Assembly (NCBI GenBank): GCA_937892215.1
Contig: CALAVE010000054.1
Location: forward strand, 1 to 27,977
Length of the DNA: 27,977 nt
Direction of reading: 5' to 3'
Source: an uncultured Porphyromonadaceae bacterium
Lineage (GTDB): Bacteria; Bacteroidota; Bacteroidia; Bacteroidales; Muribaculaceae
This document shows positions 24,054 to 27,977 of this stretch, piece after piece. Below the pieces are notes generated by a model. The model was given only the letters and a program-made list of their open reading frames with translations, was not told where the DNA came from and searched no databases. Position 1 is the stretch's first letter. Each line of letters begins with the position of its first letter. The position numbers and the translations under genes are program-made.

Positions 24054-25115
24054 TTAAAAGAGCATAATGCGCTTAAATTCTTCAATTTCACTTTCAGAGA
24101 CTCCGGTGTGGATTAAGTAATTGCGAAATTTTTCTTCCAGATTATCGCCAGGGAGGAGTTTTATGTGGCGCATCATGGTGGCAAAATCGCCGTGTTTTGT
24201 GTCAACGTTGTTTCGTGCCCTGAGGTTGACGAAAGAGAAAGATGTGAGTTCGTAATCTTTGCTGATGGAATTCTCGTCCACGCCCAGCACACCCAGTACG
24301 AGCAATGCCACCGAGCCAGTGCGGTCGGCACCGCCGTAGCAGTGGAAGTAGGTGGGGCGGTTGTTCCGGAGATTGTCTAATAGCGCATGGAAAATGTCGT
24401 TAATCATCACCTCGTTGATGATGCAGAAGTATCCCATGATGGGGAAATTGTAGTATTTCACGTCGCTGCCCAGCGCTGAGTAGTATTTGCCGCCTATTTC
24501 CGCGTCTGCTCGCAGGTCGATTTCGGCCCTGATGCCGAGTTTGTCTCTCACTGTTGACATTCCACGCGGTGTGATGTGGATGTTGTGGTTGCCGTCAAAT
24601 TCGGTGCCGCGAAAGAGCAACCCATAACGCACTGTTTTTCCGCTTGTGGTTTTCCATCCGCCCAGGTCTCGGACATTGTGTATTCCGTCGGCGTCTATCA
24701 TTCTCACTGTGCCTGTGGTGCGGATGCTGTCGGTGGCGGTAATGTTTCCGTCATTATCGATAATCCGGTAATAATAAGTGCGTTGAGGTATGAGGTTGCT
24801 CAGGGTGGCGATGCCGCATGAGTCGGGAGCGAAGATTCTTGCGGTGCTGCCAAACGTGCTGTCGTCCGAGACAATTACCCGGCTGTGGCTATCGCTGAGC
24901 GTAATGGTGAACTGCCTCGGCTTGTCCTTGGTGTAATCGGTGGGAATCTGCATATATGACTTTACGGTGGTGGTGTCGTAACGGTCTGTGTCGTAGCAGG
25001 TTTCGGCAAGGTATCGGGCCACTACATCATTCTCCACGTTGAAGACGCGCTGGGCCGATGTGCTCGCTGCGGCAATGGAGAGAGTGACCAGAAAGGTGGT
25101 GAACCGGATTTTCAT
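24054..25115 (-). CDS. Exported tyrosine-phosphatase-like protein (Y_phosphatase3 type)
   Basis: The 353-residue protein has a signal peptide (about 1-21, STSA before QRV). A fibronectin/Ig-like beta domain follows to roughly residue 130 (ITLSDSHSRVIVSDDSTFG, LIPQRTYYYRIIDNDGN). The C-terminal phosphatase domain begins GIHNVRDLGGWKTTSGKTVRYGLLFRGTEF, the typical opening of tyrosine/serine phosphatases of this group. The P-loop HCYGGADRTG puts the nucleophile at Cys259 and the phosphate-binding Arg at 265 (Cys-x5-Arg). Such enzymes hydrolyse phosphotyrosine or, in related proteins, phosphoinositides or other phosphomonoesters. An exported location makes a nutritional or host-directed substrate possible; that is inference. 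It starts 6 bp after the C-GCAxxG gene and is surely in the same operon. Confidence 0.88.
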   Translation of the reverse strand: MKIRFTTFLVTLSIAAASTSAQRVFNVENDVVARYLAETCYDTDRYDTTTVKSYMQIPTDYTKDKPRQFTITLSDSHSRVIVSDDSTFGSTARIFAPDSCGIATLSNLIPQRTYYYRIIDNDGNITATDSIRTTGTVRMIDADGIHNVRDLGGWKTTSGKTVRYGLLFRGTEFDGNHNIHITPRGMSTVRDKLGIRAEIDLRADAEIGGKYYSALGSDVKYYNFPIMGYFCIINEVMINDIFHALLDNLRNNRPTYFHCYGGADRTGSVALLVLGVLGVDENSISKDYELTSFSFVNLRARNNVDTKHGDFATMMRHIKLLPGDNLEEKFRNYLIHTGVSESEIEEFKRIMLF

Positions 25116-25121
25116 TTTGCT

Positions 25122-25628
25122 TTATTCTTGATTTTGGTTAGAATTGATTTCAAGCAGGTGACTGGCGTAGATGCGGCATGCACATTCTATAAGTTTGGGG
25201 CATGGGCGCGCGCGGTAGTATTCGGCGGTGCGCTCACTGGGGCGCGGAGGCTCTATTTTTCCTGAGCGCAGTCCCAGCAGTTCGGCACAGACAAGCGAAT
25301 CATTCTCCTCGCGGAACTTGGCGGCAAATTCCTGAACGAGAGCGTAGTTGCGAGCGCGAGCGTCGAGGTTGCCCGGTTCGGGGTTGCCGTTCTCCAGTCC
25401 GGCAAGCATAGCCAGCGCGTTAACGGCACCGCACGTGAGGCGTAATCGGCCTGTGCCGCCACCGAACGAGGCGGCGATGCGCATCAGTGTGTCTTTGGGA
25501 ATGTCGGGGTGCAAGTCAGCGAAAGCGGCGAGCACCGACTGCGTGCAGTTGTAGCCGCTAAGGAAGTTATTCCGACCGGTCTCTGCCCGCTGCTCCACGT
25601 TAATGTCTTGTTTCAGAATCATTTGCAA
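25122..25628 (-). CDS. C-GCAxxG-C-C family redox-type protein
   Basis: The 168-residue protein belongs to the C_GCAxxG_C_C family. The conserved cysteines are Cys28 (GYNCTQSVL), Cys66 in LTCGAVNAL (the GCAxxG site, with the usual T-G-A read as N-A), Cys114 (LVCAELLG), and Cys143/149/151 near the end. A glycine-rich IAASFGGGTGRLRLTCGA precedes the second cysteine. Members are thought to be redox or metal-binding proteins, often near oxidoreductases, but no reaction is established. Met1 (25628) and Met3 (25622) are both possible starts. Its promoter is at 25696-25703 and the phosphatase gene follows by 6 bp. Confidence 0.85.
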   Translation of the reverse strand: MQMILKQDINVEQRAETGRNNFLSGYNCTQSVLAAFADLHPDIPKDTLMRIAASFGGGTGRLRLTCGAVNALAMLAGLENGNPEPGNLDARARNYALVQEFAAKFREENDSLVCAELLGLRSGKIEPPRPSERTAEYYRARPCPKLIECACRIYASHLLEINSNQNQE

Positions 25629-25695
25629 AGAATTTGAAGTAATGGTTAAGTGCTTAGAGGCATTCAGTGCCGAAAGCCCCGGTAAGCCCGGGATA

Positions 25696-25703
25696 CAAAG
25701 TTA
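25696..25703 (-). promoter_or_regulatory. -7 element of the C-GCAxxG/phosphatase operon
   Basis: On the minus strand this reads TAACTTTG, exact to consensus. The -33 TTTG is not in place at 19-20 bp. The RNA 5' end would begin with a short GC-rich hairpin (CCCGG and CCGGG arms around 25676-25690), then about 60 nt of leader. Confidence 0.55.
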
Positions 25704-25769
25704 ATGAATTAATTTGTGTCCCTGCCCATTTCCCCAAAGAAATTCCCTTAGCCATGGCTTAATCAAATT

Positions 25770-25810
25770 AATCCATCCGCTTGTGGGCGAGGCCGTGGAG
25801 CGGATGGATT
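25770..25810 (-). terminator. Hairpin downstream of the TPR-CHAT gene
   Basis: The perfect 11-bp arms AATCCATCCGC (25770-25780) and GCGGATGGATT (25800-25810) have a 19-nt loop and lie 28 bp past the TPR-CHAT stop codon. The U-tail on the minus strand is poor (AATTTGATT), so termination strength is uncertain. Confidence 0.55.
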
Positions 25811-25838
25811 GTTGGGGAATATCGATTAGGATTTCCTG

Positions 25839-27977
25839 TTAGGGTAAGAATAAATCAGCATCAAGCAAGATGAACGCAGCCCAGTAGCGAGGAGAATTGT
25901 AAGGGCGGATGATTTTGTGGAGCGATTTATCTTCGGCAGCTGCATTTGCTTGCTGCCGACTATTGGCATTCCACTGCTTCCGTCCTTCTTGCGATGCATC
26001 CACTTCAACCTCGTATTCGCGCAGGTATTTCTGCGATTGCTTTAGTGATTCAAATTTATTCATTCCTGATGCAAGGTTCTTGTAGAATTGCTCCATTAGC
26101 AGTTCGGTCGCTTTATCATCAACTTTCCACAAGCTCATCATTATAGTGCTTACACCCGCCTTCTTTAATCCGCGCTGCAGTCCAAAGACGCCATCGCCCT
26201 TGAGGTCGCCAAGTCCGGTCTGGCAAGCCGACAACACCACCATATCCACATTGCGCAAGTTCATCCTGGAAATCTCTCGCGCAGTCAGAATACCGTCATC
26301 CACACCTTCGGGCAACTTATTGCCTGCAAGGGCATAGTTAGCACCTGCAAACAATAAGCCTGAACGTGTCATTGCCTTGTCTTCTACGTAATGAGGTCGC
26401 TCGGCTGCAGTCATAAGGAACGACAACTTGTCATCGTATTTAGAAGCCTCACGCTCAGTCCAGTAAAATCCGTGTGTCGCAATGTGTATCAGATTGACTT
26501 CGCTTGCCGACATATCCTTGAAATCGCCCTCAGTGGCAAGGGTGTCAGTTCGCAAAACAGTCGTTATCTTGACATCCTTGAGAGTGGCTTCAATCTGCAT
26601 TGCTTCCTCTTTCGTAGCAGGTAATAGAGCAACGCCGGCACGAAGATTCAACGAGTCAGCTAACGAAAAACATTCATCATCCATTGAGCGGTTACGGCTC
26701 CGTTTTTTGCTGTCAGCAATCAGCACCTCATCACCGGTATTGTACTGTATTCCACCGTAAATCCTGGCTTGGTTCATCGCTTTTTTGTCACGTGTCATTG
26801 CGAGTTGCCTTGTTGAAGACAACCTGTACAAATTCCAAGTCTCCGACATTAGATTTGCGCCATCCCAACACGGGATATTCTCAATAGCGATATTGTACAA
26901 CTCTCCTGCCGGAGCGAAATACACGCAAGAAGCCCCTCTCATGTACTCTGCGATAGGCTTCCACACAAGGGAAGCAACGTCACTTGAAGAATAGTAATCC
27001 TTTTTAGGCAATGATTGCAACTGCTTTTGTTCAAATAATTTCACAAACACCGGGCAGTTCATATCCTTCTTAAGCACATAGGCTGCATATATAATGCTAT
27101 CAGCACCTATAGCAAACGATACAAACTCAACGCACACATCGGTCGCTCCCATCTTTGACTGAACATCCCGCCAATTGATTTGCATATTACGAGTGTAGTC
27201 ACCAAACTCCTTTGAATTGGAAATCAACTCCCGCTCTAATGAATTCACCACACGCTCAAGCGAGTCAACGCTCAGATGCCGCTCATTCAAAGGCTTTTCC
27301 AAAAGACGGTCCAACATCAGCTTATTTGTTTTGAATTCGTCATAAACCGATAACATTTTGCTATCATTGCTGTTCATTATCAGCTGCCGCATCTCTTGCG
27401 ATGTGTTAAGCAATATGCCTTTGCTTAACAGGGTGGCATCAAAGCCAATTTCCTTTATTGTGTCGTTATCGTAGAGATATGCCCACCTATGTACATATTC
27501 AGCTAAAGGCTTCTCATAATCACCAAAAAATATCGCCCTCTCGCTCTCGGTAAGCGTAGAGAATTGAGAGCGAAGCATTCTAACCAGAGACGAGAACCAG
27601 CGGCTGTAATAATTTGTTGAAATATCACCTTTGTGGCCTTTACTTTTCACTTCCGTCATCGCCAAAAAAAGAAGATTATAAACATAGTTCGGATGCTCCT
27701 TGCCAAGGACCCGCTCCCGGATTTGCAAAGCTTCAGTCCAAAGCCTCACGGCTTCCCCATAGTTGCCGAGGTAGGAGTTGTAGTTTGCCAAATTGTTCAG
27801 CGACGTGGCATAGTCGGGATGCTCCTTGCCAAGGACCCGCTCCCAGATTTGCAAAGCCTCAGTCCCAAGCCGCAACGCCTCGCTATAGTTGCCGAGGTTT
27901 GAGTTGTAGTTTGCCAAATTGTTCAGCGACCTGGCATAGTCGGGATGCTCCTTGCCAAGGACCCGCTCCCGGATTTG
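25839..27977 (-). CDS. TPR-CHAT protein (caspase-fold protease), N-terminus beyond the window
   Basis: The frame stays open to the window edge (713 codons visible), so the start is missing; TTG codons at the repeats are not likely starts. The visible N-terminal part is tetratricopeptide repeats of the kinesin-light-chain type, 42 residues each (EALQIRERVLGKEHPDYATSLNNLANYNSYLGNYGEAV). A helical middle region of about 200 residues follows. The C-terminal CHAT domain (about the last 330 residues) has the caspase-like pair: His in HIATHGFYW (codon 26472-26474) and Cys in LSACQTGLGD (codon 26223-26225), 83 residues apart. CHAT proteases cut partner proteins once TPR-bound signals activate them, as in Craspase; no partner is visible here. 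No signal peptide can be judged. A hairpin follows the stop codon. The window does not show upstream neighbours. Confidence 0.85.
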   Translation of the reverse strand, partial: QIRERVLGKEHPDYARSLNNLANYNSNLGNYSEALRLGTEALQIWERVLGKEHPDYATSLNNLANYNSYLGNYGEAVRLWTEALQIRERVLGKEHPNYVYNLLFLAMTEVKSKGHKGDISTNYYSRWFSSLVRMLRSQFSTLTESERAIFFGDYEKPLAEYVHRWAYLYDNDTIKEIGFDATLLSKGILLNTSQEMRQLIMNSNDSKMLSVYDEFKTNKLMLDRLLEKPLNERHLSVDSLERVVNSLERELISNSKEFGDYTRNMQINWRDVQSKMGATDVCVEFVSFAIGADSIIYAAYVLKKDMNCPVFVKLFEQKQLQSLPKKDYYSSSDVASLVWKPIAEYMRGASCVYFAPAGELYNIAIENIPCWDGANLMSETWNLYRLSSTRQLAMTRDKKAMNQARIYGGIQYNTGDEVLIADSKKRSRNRSMDDECFSLADSLNLRAGVALLPATKEEAMQIEATLKDVKITTVLRTDTLATEGDFKDMSASEVNLIHIATHGFYWTEREASKYDDKLSFLMTAAERPHYVEDKAMTRSGLLFAGANYALAGNKLPEGVDDGILTAREISRMNLRNVDMVVLSACQTGLGDLKGDGVFGLQRGLKKAGVSTIMMSLWKVDDKATELLMEQFYKNLASGMNKFESLKQSQKYLREYEVEVDASQEGRKQWNANSRQQANAAAEDKSLHKIIRPYNSPRYWAAFILLDADLFLP
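27694..27977 (-). repeat. 126-bp tandem repeats in the TPR-CHAT coding region
   Basis: Units start at 27694, 27820 and 27946, an exact 126-bp (42-codon) period, with the third cut by the window edge. By hand comparison the first two differ at about 12 positions, roughly 90% identical. The most conserved part encodes RERVLGKEHPDYA and NNLANYN; changes cluster in the helix between EALQ and LGNY. This points to recent repeat duplication and probably variable copy number between strains. Confidence 0.85.

Noticed and set aside
27633..27902. A plus-strand 89-codon frame with an internal repeat
   Set aside because: It is the antisense reading of the TPR repeats; its repetition only mirrors the 126-bp units.
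25839..27917. A complete TPR-CHAT gene starting at a TTG near 27917
   Set aside because: The frame remains open to the window edge and the repeat unit continues in phase beyond that codon, so the gene is truncated by the window rather than starting there.

Overview
The window looks like a chromosomal stretch of a Bacteroidota gut-type bacterium, most likely order Bacteroidales (a Muribaculaceae-like lineage is a guess from gene content and moderate GC). The evidence is several promoters of the Bacteroidota type (TAnnTTTG at -7, sometimes with TTTG at -33 about 19-20 bp upstream), an exported beta-helix protein with a short T9SS-like C-terminal tail, a short glucose-6-phosphate isomerase, and DUF4294, a family typical of this phylum. 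Ordinary housekeeping and envelope genes dominate. I see no rRNA, tRNA, CRISPR array, insertion sequence or phage gene.

Layout. 0-5.1 kb (minus strand): a tiny membrane protein, a YifB/ComM AAA ATPase and a large periplasmic M16 peptidase. 5.4-14.5 kb (plus strand): a PafA-type alkaline phosphatase; a secreted beta-helix protein whose promoter sits inside an 11-bp perfect inverted repeat; a tightly overlapping set of DUF4294 protein, SF1 helicase and BASS-family transporter; a Na/Pi cotransporter with a PhoU-like tail; and rubrerythrin. A strong bidirectional terminator at 14.6 kb separates this from minus-strand genes. 14.65-19.6 kb (minus): nadA, a periplasmic glutathione-peroxidase-like protein, leuS and rdgB, packed as an operon transcribed nadA first. 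19.6-20.1 kb: a 473-bp AT-rich gene-free stretch with a probable nadA promoter, a palindrome, a direct repeat and the likely pgi terminator. 20.1-24.0 kb (minus): zinc-ribbon membrane protein, GNAT-like protein and pgi, probably cotranscribed. 24.05-25.63 kb (minus): a C-GCAxxG-C-C family protein and a secreted tyrosine-phosphatase-like protein. 25.84 kb to the edge (minus): the C-terminal part of a TPR-CHAT protein (caspase-fold protease) whose start lies outside the window.

Themes. Phosphate (exported PafA phosphatase, Na/Pi transporter) and peroxide/redox defence (rubrerythrin, two-Cys glutathione peroxidase, C-GCAxxG protein) recur, but they lie in separate transcription units, so joint action is inference. 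The most novel-looking items are the TPR-CHAT protein with near-identical 126-bp repeats, the palindrome around the beta-helix promoter, and a 14-bp motif shared by two gene-free regions 12.3 kb apart. None amounts to a demonstrated new system.
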